Shown here: piece after piece, positions 1 through 7,373 of the stretch
Numbering within the stretch: position 1 is the first letter of the stretch
Layout: each line of letters opens with the position of its first letter
NCBI GenBank assembly: GCA_964569295.1
Contig: CAZMVU010000022.1
Coordinates: 1 to 37,135, forward strand
DNA from: CAZMVU01 sp964569295
GTDB lineage: Bacteria > Hydrogenedentota > Hydrogenedentia > Hydrogenedentales > JAGMZX01
DNA length: 37,135 nucleotides
Reading direction: 5' to 3'
Made by a program: the position numbers and the translations under genes
The notes under the pieces: generated by a model
Told to the model about the DNA's origin: nothing
The model's input: the letters and a program-made list of their open reading frames with translations, nothing else
Databases searched by the model: none

Positions 1-100
1 AGTCCCTTTGTTTGCTTCACTTTTTCACCAACAGAGCGGTAGTACAAGAACTGCACCCCATCCTTTCAAACTGACGCGTATAGACGGGGATAAGCACGCG

Positions 101-361
101 TCAGAGGCCCAGATTCTTGAACAGGTCATCGGCGTCTTCGCATACCACCAGATCGCGCCCCGCGTCCGTTTTTCTGAAGGTGCGCTGCGTCGTTTCGCTG
201 GGAATGGCGACGTCGAACGGCAGGCCCTGATGCAACTCGACCTGCTTGTAGAACAGGGTAATCGCCTGTGTGGCGTTCAGGCCGATCCGCGCAAGTATTT
301 CTTCCGCGCCTTCCTTGAGTTCCGGCTCGATCCGTGCTCTGACCATTGCGCTCTTACTCAT
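101..361 (-). CDS. RelB/DinJ family type II antitoxin
   Basis: An 86-residue protein that matches the RelB/DinJ antitoxin family in length and pattern. The N-terminal stretch VRARIEPELKEGAEEIL is the ribbon-helix-helix DNA-binding part, followed by the helix with LNATQAITLFYKQV and then the family signature GLPFDV. In this family the N-terminus dimerises and binds its own operator, and the C-terminal tail wraps and neutralises a RelE/YafQ-type mRNA-cleaving toxin. The start is supported by a GGAGG seven bases before the ATG. The toxin normally follows directly downstream, which on this strand lies at 1-100 and beyond the window. No toxin start can be confirmed there: the only ATG I see in that stretch opens a 14-codon frame. 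Family assignment is firm; whether the pair is complete is unknown. Confidence 0.85.
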   Translation of the reverse strand: MSKSAMVRARIEPELKEGAEEILARIGLNATQAITLFYKQVELHQGLPFDVAIPSETTQRTFRKTDAGRDLVVCEDADDLFKNLGL

Positions 362-600
362 AATTCAGCCTCCATTCTCACGTCGATTGCAGCACAAACG
401 GGGCACAACCAGCAAGTCTTTGTTCGCAACCAGTGAAGCCGGCCTGGAGACTGGAGACTGGAGGTCGAGAACGGAATGGGGCCGTGTCTCCAACAAGGCT
501 CGCCACAACCGGGAGGGACGTTGGTCGCAACGTTTCTCGAAGGATTTGTACGAAGAGGACGCTGAGTGCGGCGTTTCTGCCGGTGTTGCTCGTACGTATC

Positions 601-611
601 GGGGGGGGGGG
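601..611. repeat. Homopolymeric G11 tract
   Basis: Eleven consecutive G residues in the non-coding stretch 362-635 between the antitoxin and the ferritin-like gene. It lies 25 bases past the stop codon of the minus-strand gene at 636-1082. The rest of the stretch shows no gene or clear signal. The tract could be a real slippage-prone run or an assembly error. It does not sit between identifiable promoter elements, so I see no evidence of phase variation. Confidence 0.6.
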
Positions 612-635
612 TAAAGCCTTAAAGCGGACGTGCCC

Positions 636-1082
636 TCAGCCTTGCTGGAGGTCCCAGGCGAGGCGCGCCTCTTCACGTTCTTCGAGGGCCAGCAGGTTTT
701 CGAGGGCTTCTTTCAGGGCGGTATTCTGCGTGCTCTCGGCGAGCCGGCGGTACATGCGGACGAGGCATTCGTCGAAGCGCATCGCCATGTCGATAACATC
801 CTCGACGCCCATGTCCGGGTCCACCACATCGTCATGCAGCAGCCGTTTGGCCTCGTCGTGCGGTGCCACGCGGAACCATGCGTGGGCCACATTCGGCGCG
901 GCGGTCTTCTCGTAGAGCGCGAGGCACTGCTCGAGGTGCCGCTCATGCCGGGCCATGAAGTCCAGCATGGCGCGCACATTGGCACGGCGCACTTCGTGTT
1001 CCATTTCCTCGTAGTGTTCGGCGAGCCGGTGGTGAAACTGCTGGCACCGCTTCAGCAACTCGCTCATCTGTATGGCGGCCAT
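636..1082 (-). CDS. Conserved ferritin-like helical protein of unknown function
   Basis: A 148-residue, strongly alpha-helical, charged protein with no signal peptide or membrane segment. It resembles a family of uncharacterised bacterial proteins of about 150 residues with repeated helices rich in Glu and His. The stretch RAMLDFMARHERHLEQCL, the conserved Trp-Phe near residue 70 and the C-terminal helix ENLLALEEREEARLA fit a ferritin- or rubrerythrin-like four-helix bundle. Pairs such as HH near residue 17, HERH near residue 46 and the later E-rich helix could bind metal, but I cannot assign a complete di-iron site. The start is set by AAAGGAGG seven bases upstream of the ATG at 1082; an upstream in-frame ATG at 1112 lacks such a site. 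A TATAAT box lies just upstream (1111-1116). The family is recognised from memory; the function is unknown. Confidence 0.7.
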   Translation of the reverse strand: MAAIQMSELLKRCQQFHHRLAEHYEEMEHEVRRANVRAMLDFMARHERHLEQCLALYEKTAAPNVAHAWFRVAPHDEAKRLLHDDVVDPDMGVEDVIDMAMRFDECLVRMYRRLAESTQNTALKEALENLLALEEREEARLAWDLQQG

Positions 1083-1110
1083 GACATTATCCTCCTTTGG
1101 TTTCACTATC

Positions 1111-1116
1111 ATTATA
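1111..1116 (-). promoter_or_regulatory. Candidate -10 box for the ferritin-like gene
   Basis: On the minus strand this hexamer reads TATAAT, a perfect sigma-70 -10 match about 28 bases before the start codon at 1082. The expected -35 position (1134-1139) reads CCCACA, which is poor, so only the -10 is convincing. Confidence 0.35.
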
Positions 1117-1365
1117 CGCCCTATCGGTCATTTTGTGGGGCAGAATATCGTCGGGACGGGCTTCTTCGAGACAATCGATACCTGCGCCCATGCGGTCTTG
1201 CACAGCGTGGTGACGGGCGGCTTCCCGCTGTTCGAAGCTGGCGACGTGCCGCGTGTGGAGGCCATTGGCAGGCCTGTGCAGTCCAACGACCGCCAACAGC
1301 ATTGTTGAATGGGGTGCGGCGCGGGTTACAGCCGCGTCCAGCCCGGCGCCGGCGCCGCACCATGC

Positions 1366-1411
1366 AAAACACGCGGACAACGCGTCCTGTGCGCCGTTGT
1401 CCGCGTGTTTT
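1366..1411 (-). terminator. Intrinsic terminator (possibly bidirectional)
   Basis: A perfect 17-bp inverted repeat, arms 1366-1382 and 1395-1411 with core ACACGCGGACAACG, encloses a 12-base loop. It lies 22 bases downstream of the minus-strand gene ending at 1434. The arms end in A4/T4, so transcripts on both strands get a short U tract; on the plus strand the T run is longer (TTTTTGTTT). It most likely ends the small gene at 1434-1658. No plus-strand gene upstream needs it. Confidence 0.75.
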
Positions 1412-1433
1412 TGTTTCGCTGCGCGCGCGCTGT

Positions 1434-1658
1434 CTATGCCGGCTCGTTGCCGGGAGCGTGCGCCGGCACAAGCACCTTCCTCACGATGCACACGCGGCCG
1501 TTGAGTCGTCCGTCGTGGCTGTGTTCATGGTGCATGTGCCATAGGTCATAGGCGTCGGTCAGGGTTATTCCCTGTCCGCCTGTCTTGGCGGGGCGCAGCC
1601 GGCGATGCCGTTCCATATTGGTGCCCGCGTCCGCCTTCCGAAAGGTAAATGATCCCAT
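1434..1658 (-). CDS. Small histidine-rich protein of unknown function
   Basis: A 74-residue basic soluble protein that I do not recognise. Three observations support it as real: a GGAG five bases before the ATG at 1658, an isolated position, and a strong hairpin terminator 22 bases after the stop. The protein begins MGSFTFRKADAG. Residues near 40-51 form a dense histidine cluster, LWHMHHEHSHDG, followed by a strand-like NGRVCIVRKVLVP and a disordered end. Five histidines in eight residues could bind Zn, Ni or Cu, but that is inference. There is no signal peptide or membrane segment. Its neighbours (a ferritin-like protein in the same direction, and pheA) do not suggest a role. An upstream in-frame start at 1712 exists without a comparable ribosome site. 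Confidence 0.5.
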   Translation of the reverse strand: MGSFTFRKADAGTNMERHRRLRPAKTGGQGITLTDAYDLWHMHHEHSHDGRLNGRVCIVRKVLVPAHAPGNEPA

Positions 1659-1979
1659 CGCTTCTCCGAAGTTTGTAGTCTCGTAATGCACGCGAGACAC
1701 ATTTTGCCTCACGCATGTAATAACCTGTTGATACCCCCAATCCTGGTGCGCATACCAGCGCTGCCATGGGCGGCAAATGCTTGTTGCAAGCCCGCCGTGT
1801 ACGCATCCCCACGGGACGTACTATGCCACAAGAAGCGGCTCGCATGCAAACGCGGAATGCATTTGCTGTCAGTAACGGTTATATGGAACTGCCGCTCCCC
1901 ATTCCCTGGTCAGTAAACGTACAGACCCTTTGGTACGTTGCCACGGCCAGTGTGCCCGCGCATCTACGGGCACACTGGG
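1659..1979. other. Intergenic stretch without an identifiable gene
   Basis: About 320 bases between pheA (ending at 1980) and the start of the small His-rich gene. Apart from the hairpin at 1947-1978 I see no gene or convincing promoter. Short open frames here have no ribosome site and no family resemblance. Confidence 0.5.
1947..1978 (-). terminator. Hairpin directly after pheA
   Basis: A perfect 12-bp inverted repeat (CCAGTGTGCCCG at 1947-1958, its complement at 1967-1978) with an 8-base loop begins one base after the pheA stop codon. No T run follows on the minus strand, so it is either a weak or Rho-assisted terminator or a 3' stabilising stem-loop. Confidence 0.5.
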
Positions 1980-3050
1980 CTAATCAATGTGTTGGGCCCG
2001 TGGGAATGCGCCGAGAATCTTGACCATCGAGGAGAGTTCCCCCACCCGTTCGAGTGCTTTCTGCACGTGAAGTTCGTCGGCATGGCCAAGAAGGTCGATA
2101 AAGAAGACGTATTCCCACGCTTTCTGCCGCGAGGGCCGCGATTCGATGCGGGTCAAGGTAATGTTTGCCTCGGCGAAAGGGACCAACATGTTGTATAGCG
2201 CTCCTGGACGGTCCTGTATCGATACGAGGAGTGCGGTCTTGTCGTTGCCGGTGGGGCCGACATGCTGGCGCCCGACAACGAAGAAGCGCGTGTAGTTGTG
2301 CGATTCGTCTTCGATGTGTTCGGCAAGAATGTCGAGGCCGTAGGTCTCCGCGGCCAGGCGGCTGGCAATTGCAGCCGCCCCGGTTTCCTGGGCGGCGCGC
2401 TGGGCAGCATCGGCCGTGCTCGCCGTTTCCAGGAGTGTGGCGTTTGGGGCGTTGGCGCGTAGCCACTGGCGGCATTGCAACAGGGCGTTGTCTTTCGAGT
2501 AGACATGGGTTATCTGGTCGAGCGGCGACTTGGACAGGAGGTTCTGGGTAATGTGCACCAGCACTTCATTGACCACGCGCAGTTCCGAGGTGATAAACAG
2601 ATCCAGCGTATCGCTCACACTGCCACCGACCGAACTCTCGACCGGCACGATGCCATAGTCGAGGCGCCGCCGTTCGACTTCGGTGAAGATATCGCGGAAA
2701 GATGCCAGCGGGTGATACTGGGCACTCATACCGAAAACCCGCAGCGCCGCCATGTGGCTGAAGGTGTCCCGCGGACCGAGGAACCCCACCGTGGTCGGTT
2801 TTTCGAGGGCGCGCGTGGCGCTGATAATCTCACGGTATATGGCGCGCAGCCCCTCTTCAGTCAGTGGGCCGCCATTCACCTTGTACAGGCGCTCGAATAC
2901 CGCCTTCTCACGCTCGGGCACGTAGTATGGCTGTTCGCTCCCCTGCTTAATGCGGCCAATGGCGAGTGCGCATTCAGCGCGTTCATTCAGCCGCGCCACG
3001 ATCTCGGCATCAAGCGTATCGATTCGCGATCTCAGTTCATCCAAAGTCAC
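1980..3050 (-). CDS. pheA: Bifunctional chorismate mutase/prephenate dehydratase (P-protein)
   Basis: A 356-residue cytoplasmic enzyme converting chorismate to prephenate and then phenylpyruvate in phenylalanine synthesis. Residues 1-85 are an AroQ-type chorismate mutase (DELRSRIDTLDAEIVARLNER, then a helix ending ATRALEK). Residues 87-265 are the dehydratase, opening with VGFLGPRDTFSH, with GIVPVESSVGGSV and the catalytic-region motif NYTRFFVVG. The C-terminal ACT domain (from about 270) keeps GALYNML and ESRPSR, the region that binds phenylalanine, so feedback inhibition is likely. The start is GTG at 3050, with GGAGGG inside the last codons of the upstream helicase gene. The two genes are only four bases apart, so they are probably cotranscribed. 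The length is normal for non-enteric P-proteins. Confidence 0.95.
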   Translation of the reverse strand: MTLDELRSRIDTLDAEIVARLNERAECALAIGRIKQGSEQPYYVPEREKAVFERLYKVNGGPLTEEGLRAIYREIISATRALEKPTTVGFLGPRDTFSHMAALRVFGMSAQYHPLASFRDIFTEVERRRLDYGIVPVESSVGGSVSDTLDLFITSELRVVNEVLVHITQNLLSKSPLDQITHVYSKDNALLQCRQWLRANAPNATLLETASTADAAQRAAQETGAAAIASRLAAETYGLDILAEHIEDESHNYTRFFVVGRQHVGPTGNDKTALLVSIQDRPGALYNMLVPFAEANITLTRIESRPSRQKAWEYVFFIDLLGHADELHVQKALERVGELSSMVKILGAFPRAQHID

Positions 3051-3054
3051 CCTC

Positions 3055-5190
3055 TCAACCCTCCACGATTTCCAGCGGCGCTTTGCTCACCATGAGCATC
3101 ATGCTGCGTCCTGTACGAAAGCGGATACGCGCCTTCATATTGTCACCCGAGCCGCGGGTAAACAGCACCGTGCCCGGACCAAATTTTGCGTGGCGCACCC
3201 GGACGCCCGAGCGGAAGGCATGGGGCGATTCCGCGGGGCGTGTGTCACCGGTGTGCTCCTTGCCGGGCAGTGCATCGCTGGCATCGTTGTGCACGGTAAC
3301 AAGGCGTTCTGCCCCCGCTTCGGTGAGGAAGCGCGAAGGATCGCGTTCATCCCGGCGCTTGCCGTAGACCATGCGCGAGCGCGCGGCGGTGAGCGTGAGC
3401 CGCTTGCGGGCGCGCGTCATGGCCACATAACACAAGCGGCGCTCCTCCTCGATACTGCGATCGTCCTCGAACTCCGAGACCAGCGGCAGCAGGCCCTCTT
3501 CGAGCCCGACAAGATAGACATTGTCGAACTCGAGCCCCTTGGCATTGTGGCACGTCATCAGTGTAACCGCCGGGGCTTCCGGGTCCCACGTGTCGACATC
3601 GGTCTGGAGTGCCAGCTCCTGGAGGTAATCGGCCAAGGTTCCACGGCCGCTGTGCTCGTCCTCGAATTGCTTGCAGCCCACAATAAACTCATCAACCACT
3701 TCGAGCCGGGAACGGAAGTCCTTTTCGTCCGCGTGCTGTACGTAGTCCCGGTAGCCGATGGCTTCGAGGAGGTCTTCGACCAGCGTGCTTAGCGCCCTGT
3801 GGCGTGCTTTCTCAGCCAGTTCATCCACCAGGTGCACGAATGCGGCGGCCGATGACCGGGCGCGCGCGGAAATGCTGGTATCGAGATCCAGCTCCCGAAG
3901 CACCTCGAAAAGAGGCCGCTGGCGTGCAGCCGCATACTCCTCGATATGCCCCATGGTGGCGCCGCCGAACCCCCGGGGCGGCACATTGATGATCCGCCGC
4001 AGCGACTCGTCGTCCGCCGGGTTAACAAGGAGGCGCAAATAGGCGAGGATGTCCTTCACCTCCTTGCGCTGATAAAACTTGACCCCACCGACAACCACAT
4101 AGTTGAGACCCTTCGCGCGCAACTCCTGCTCGAGCAGGCGGGCTTGGGCGTTCGTGCGGTAGAGGATGGCCACCTCTTTGGCCGGCGATTGTGAAGCGAT
4201 GATGTCCCCGGTAATCCAGCGGGCCTCTTCCTCCGCAGTGGCAGCGTGGTAAAAGCGCACCGCCTCTCCCTCGGTGATGGCCGTGCGCAGGGTTTTGCCC
4301 AGCCGCTCCCGGTTATGCGCCACGACCGTGTTCGCCAGATCGAGGATGGGCTGCGTGCTGCGGTAGTTCTCCTCGAGCCGGTGCACCACCGCCTCGGGAA
4401 AATCCTGCGCGAAATCGAGAATGTTGCGGATGTCGGCGCCGCGCCAGCCATAGATACTCTGGTCCTCGTCGCCGACCGCGAAGATATTGCCCGGCTCGCC
4501 AGCGAGGGATCGCGCGATGCGGTACTGGGCATGATTGGTGTCCTGGTATTCGTCGATGAGGACATAGCGGTAGCGGCGCTGATACTTGTCGCGCACGTCC
4601 GGATGTTCCTCGAATAGCCGTGCCATCAGCACGAGCAAATCATCGAAGTCCACCGCCGAAGCGCGCTCGAGCGCGTCGTGATACCGGCGCCAGAGCAAGT
4701 GGTAAACCTGCTCTTCCGGGTCGGGAACCTCAGAAGGCTGTGGGGTTTCCACGCGTTGCTTCAGATTGCTGATGTAACGCAGGGCTTCGCGTGGCGACAC
4801 GCGAAAAGCACGTTGCGGCAGCGCCTTCACCAGCCGCTTCATGAGCGTGAGCTGGTCTTGGTCATCGAAAACGGTGAATTGCTTCTTTCGGCCGAGCCGG
4901 GCCATTTCCCGGCGTAGCACAAACAGGCCGAAGGCATGGAAGGTGCCCATCCATGCCCCAACACGCTGGTCACCCAGCCGTTGCGCAAGGCGCTGTTTCA
5001 TCTCTGCGGCGGCCTTGTTCGTGAAGGTGAGCGCGAGCAGGTGGCGCGGATCAATACCGCGTTCCTCGACAAGCCACGCCATACGCTCGATAATGACGCG
5101 CGTCTTGCCCGTGCCCGCGCCCGCGAGCACGAGGGCGGGCCCGTCGGGCGCAGTAACAGCCGCCTGTTGTTCTGTGTTTAGTACAATCAT
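3055..5190 (-). CDS. pcrA: UvrD/PcrA superfamily 1A DNA helicase
   Basis: A 711-residue 3'-5' ATP-dependent DNA helicase of the UvrD/Rep/PcrA family, used in nucleotide-excision repair and in clearing replication or transcription blocks. The motifs appear in order: Q-motif LNTEQQAAV (4-12), Walker A GAGTGKT (24-30), TFTNKAAAEMK, Walker B DEYQDTN, motif III QSIYGWRGAD, motif IV EENYRST, motif V HNAKGLEFD and motif VI VAMTRARKRL. The C-terminus (VRHAKFGPGTVL) is the small domain typical of PcrA/UvrD, which binds RNA polymerase in Bacillus. I start at the ATG at 5190 (MIVLNTEQ), because the upstream in-frame extension is Arg/Cys-rich and lies in the promoter. AGGTG precedes this ATG. It is followed by pheA after four bases. 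pcrA and uvrD cannot be separated from sequence alone. Confidence 0.93.
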   Translation of the reverse strand: MIVLNTEQQAAVTAPDGPALVLAGAGTGKTRVIIERMAWLVEERGIDPRHLLALTFTNKAAAEMKQRLAQRLGDQRVGAWMGTFHAFGLFVLRREMARLGRKKQFTVFDDQDQLTLMKRLVKALPQRAFRVSPREALRYISNLKQRVETPQPSEVPDPEEQVYHLLWRRYHDALERASAVDFDDLLVLMARLFEEHPDVRDKYQRRYRYVLIDEYQDTNHAQYRIARSLAGEPGNIFAVGDEDQSIYGWRGADIRNILDFAQDFPEAVVHRLEENYRSTQPILDLANTVVAHNRERLGKTLRTAITEGEAVRFYHAATAEEEARWITGDIIASQSPAKEVAILYRTNAQARLLEQELRAKGLNYVVVGGVKFYQRKEVKDILAYLRLLVNPADDESLRRIINVPPRGFGGATMGHIEEYAAARQRPLFEVLRELDLDTSISARARSSAAAFVHLVDELAEKARHRALSTLVEDLLEAIGYRDYVQHADEKDFRSRLEVVDEFIVGCKQFEDEHSGRGTLADYLQELALQTDVDTWDPEAPAVTLMTCHNAKGLEFDNVYLVGLEEGLLPLVSEFEDDRSIEEERRLCYVAMTRARKRLTLTAARSRMVYGKRRDERDPSRFLTEAGAERLVTVHNDASDALPGKEHTGDTRPAESPHAFRSGVRVRHAKFGPGTVLFTRGSGDNMKARIRFRTGRSMMLMVSKAPLEIVEG

Positions 5191-5239
5191 CGGATAGCAC
5201 CTGCCGGGCTGCCACAACACGCGGCTGCCAAAGCGCCTG

Positions 5240-5268
5240 ATCCTATTGCACACGCAGCGGGAAATCAA
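5240..5268 (-). promoter_or_regulatory. Promoter for pcrA-pheA
   Basis: Minus strand: TTGATT (5263-5268), a 17-base spacer and TAGGAT (5240-5245), a good sigma-70 match about 50 bases upstream of the helicase ATG. It would serve both the helicase and pheA. Confidence 0.55.
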
Positions 5269-5278
5269 GGCGCCGCTC

Positions 5279-5307
5279 TTAAACCCGGCGCATTCAACCG
5301 GTATAAT
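5279..5307 (+). promoter_or_regulatory. Candidate distal promoter for dapB
   Basis: TTAAAC (5279-5284), a 17-base spacer and a perfect TATAAT (5302-5307). A transcript from here would have a leader of about 170 bases before dapB. The leader holds two similar C-rich/T-rich blocks, at 5327-5342 and 5402-5418, each preceded by GGGG. These could form short GGGG/CCCC stems followed by T4-5, which are possible pause or weak termination signals. A second weak candidate sits nearer, TTTCTG (5424-5429) with TATAGC (5447-5452). Neither is decisive. Confidence 0.35.
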
Positions 5308-5486
5308 GCGCAACGAACGGGGCCGTACTTCACCCCCTTTTCAAAAACAGGGCGCAGCTTTGTTATCACCGCGTTCCGACAAGCCTGAAGCAAACGAGGG
5401 GACTTCCCCCCTTTTTGCATCACTTTCTGTTATGAAGCGGTCGCAGTATAGCTGTACTATCTTAAAACAACTGTGGGAGATGTGTG

Positions 5487-6269
5487 ATGAAGATTTGCAT
5501 GGCGGGTGCGCTCGGACGCATGGGACGGCGCATCCTCGAGATGGCCGCCGAGGCGGACGACATTGACATCGGCGGCGCCTTCGACCTGCCGGCGAACGCG
5601 GGCAAGGAACTGCGGCTGGGCGAGAAGACGGTGATCATGGCGCCGGATGCGAGCGCGGCCTTGAGCGGGGCGGATGTCCTGATCGACTTTACCCTGGCGG
5701 AGGGTGCAGTCGGCAATGTGCGCGCGGCTGCGGAGGCGGGCAAAGCAGCGGTCGTCGGCACGACGGGTCTCAGTGCGGCCCAGGTGGCCAAGCTCGAGAC
5801 CCTGGCCGGCGTGGTGCCGGTCGTGTACGCCCCGAATATGAGCGTCGGGGTGAACCTTCTTTTTAAGTTGACGCGCGAAGTGGCCGAGATCCTCGGGCTG
5901 GACTACAATGTCGAGATCACCGAAATCCATCACAATCAGAAAAAAGACAGCCCCAGCGGCACGGCGCGGCGGCTCGCGGAACAGGTCGCGGAAGCCCTCG
6001 GCCTCGACTATGATCATCATGTGGCGCATGGCCGCGAAGGAAATGTGGGCGCCCGGCCGAAACACGAGATCGGTATGCATGCGTTGCGCGGGGGCGATGT
6101 GGTAGGCGAGCACACGGTGAGTTTCATTTGTCAGGGCGAACGGATCGAGTTGACCCACAAGGCACACAGCCGCGACAATTTCGCCAAGGGGGCGCTTGTG
6201 GCCGCACGGTTCGCCGCAAAGGCGGACCCCGGCCTTTACGACATGCAGGATGTGCTGGGGCTGCAGTAG
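5487..6269 (+). CDS. dapB: 4-hydroxy-tetrahydrodipicolinate reductase
   Basis: A 260-residue cytoplasmic NAD(P)H-dependent reductase making tetrahydrodipicolinate in the lysine/diaminopimelate pathway. The N-terminal Rossmann fold has the nucleotide loop GALGRMGR (7-14) and GTTG (91-94). The C-terminal catalytic domain carries EIHHNQKKDSPSGTA (147-160), with the catalytic His pair, the substrate-binding Lys and the GTA loop, all conserved. The length is standard. I chose the ATG at 5487, six bases after GGGAGA; a GTG immediately before it would add one residue. It is transcribed away from pcrA and converges on pfkA. No lysine riboswitch is recognisable upstream. Confidence 0.95.
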   Translation: MKICMAGALGRMGRRILEMAAEADDIDIGGAFDLPANAGKELRLGEKTVIMAPDASAALSGADVLIDFTLAEGAVGNVRAAAEAGKAAVVGTTGLSAAQVAKLETLAGVVPVVYAPNMSVGVNLLFKLTREVAEILGLDYNVEITEIHHNQKKDSPSGTARRLAEQVAEALGLDYDHHVAHGREGNVGARPKHEIGMHALRGGDVVGEHTVSFICQGERIELTHKAHSRDNFAKGALVAARFAAKADPGLYDMQDVLGLQ

Positions 6270-6362
6270 AGGCGACGGGTATAGGGCCGGCAATGAACGC
6301 TCCGGCCTGGGACACGACGGATGCAGAGAACCGCATCGCACCCGATTGCGGGCATTCTCCGG

Positions 6363-7334
6363 CTATACACTCAGGGTCCGTGCGATGCGCAGAAAGTCGG
6401 GGTCGAATTTCGTGCGTTCTTCCCAGGCCGTGGCCAGCGGGCGCAGCACCAACCTGTCCGCCTCGATGCCGACCATCTTGCCGGTCTCATTGCTGAGCAG
6501 GGCCTCGACGGCGTGTGTACCCATGCGGCTCGCGAGGATGCGGTCACGGGCGGTGGGGCGGCCGCCGCGCTGCAGATGGCCGACAACAGTGACGCGGGTG
6601 TCTTTGAATTCGGATTGTTGGGTGACCTGCCGCGCAATGTCGATGGCATGACCGGCGTCGTCCCCTTCGGCCACAACGATGATCATCGAGCTTTTGCCGC
6701 TGCTTTTGCCCGTGCGCAGCGTGGTGATGAGCGCTTCGATGTCGGTGGGTTCCTCGGGCGTAAGGACCTCCTCCGCACCGCCGGCGATGCCGCTCATCAT
6801 GGCGATATAACCCGAATGGCGGCCCATGACCTCGACAAAGAATATCCGTTCATGCGAATCGGCAGTGTCGCGCAACCGGTCGATGGCTTCGACCGCGGTG
6901 TTGAGCGCCGTATCAAAGCCAATGGTGTAGTCCGTGCCACCGATGTCATTGTCGATCGTACCCGGCACGCCGATACACGGAATGCCCTGTTCAGCGATGA
7001 GGTACTGAGCGCCCCGGTACGAGCCATCACCGCCGATAACCACCAGCCCCTCGATGCCTTTTTCTCTCAGGTTGGCGGCTGCGCGGGCGCGGTGTTCCTT
7101 CTCGAAGAAGTCCATGCACCGCGCCGTATGCAGCATGGTGCCGCCACGTTTCACGATACCGCCCACCATGCGGGCATCCAGCTTGACAATACGGCTGTCG
7201 AGCAGCCCTTGGTAGCCGCGGCGCACACCATAAACATCGCACCCCCGGAAAACCGCTGTACGCACAACCGCGCGGATGGCCGCGTTCATGCCGGGCGCGT
7301 CACCACCGCTGGTTAATACACCGATTGCTTTCAT
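6363..7334 (-). CDS. pfkA: ATP-dependent 6-phosphofructokinase
   Basis: A 323-residue glycolytic kinase phosphorylating fructose 6-phosphate. The motifs are those of the ATP-using group: TSGGDAPGMN (8-17), GGDGS (101-105; PPi-dependent enzymes usually have GGDDT here), PGTIDNDIGGTDYTIGFD (124-141) with catalytic Asp128, MGRHSGYIA near 170, and the C-terminal substrate loop GHLQRGGRPTARDR. The length is that of bacterial PfkA. The start ATG has a GGGGA about ten bases upstream. It lies 39 bases after the LysM protein gene on the same strand, so it is probably the last gene of an MBL hydrolase/LysM protein/pfkA operon. The ATP preference is inferred from the Gly in GGDGS. Confidence 0.95.
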   Translation of the reverse strand: MKAIGVLTSGGDAPGMNAAIRAVVRTAVFRGCDVYGVRRGYQGLLDSRIVKLDARMVGGIVKRGGTMLHTARCMDFFEKEHRARAAANLREKGIEGLVVIGGDGSYRGAQYLIAEQGIPCIGVPGTIDNDIGGTDYTIGFDTALNTAVEAIDRLRDTADSHERIFFVEVMGRHSGYIAMMSGIAGGAEEVLTPEEPTDIEALITTLRTGKSSGKSSMIIVVAEGDDAGHAIDIARQVTQQSEFKDTRVTVVGHLQRGGRPTARDRILASRMGTHAVEALLSNETGKMVGIEADRLVLRPLATAWEERTKFDPDFLRIARTLSV

Positions 7335-7373
7335 GATATTGCTTCCCCTCTTGGTGGCTTCGCCGCAGCGGTG

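Noticed and set aside
1..100. Toxin gene following the RelB/DinJ antitoxin
   Set aside because: The expected position is mostly outside the window; the only ATG frame seen there stops after 14 codons.
1072..1308. 78-codon plus-strand open frame
   Set aside because: Begins inside the promoter and ribosome site of the opposite-strand ferritin-like gene; no coding signature.
6288..6336. GGCCGG/CCGGCC hairpin between dapB and pfkA as terminator
   Set aside because: Only 6-7 bp with an 11-base loop and no T run on either strand; too weak to call.
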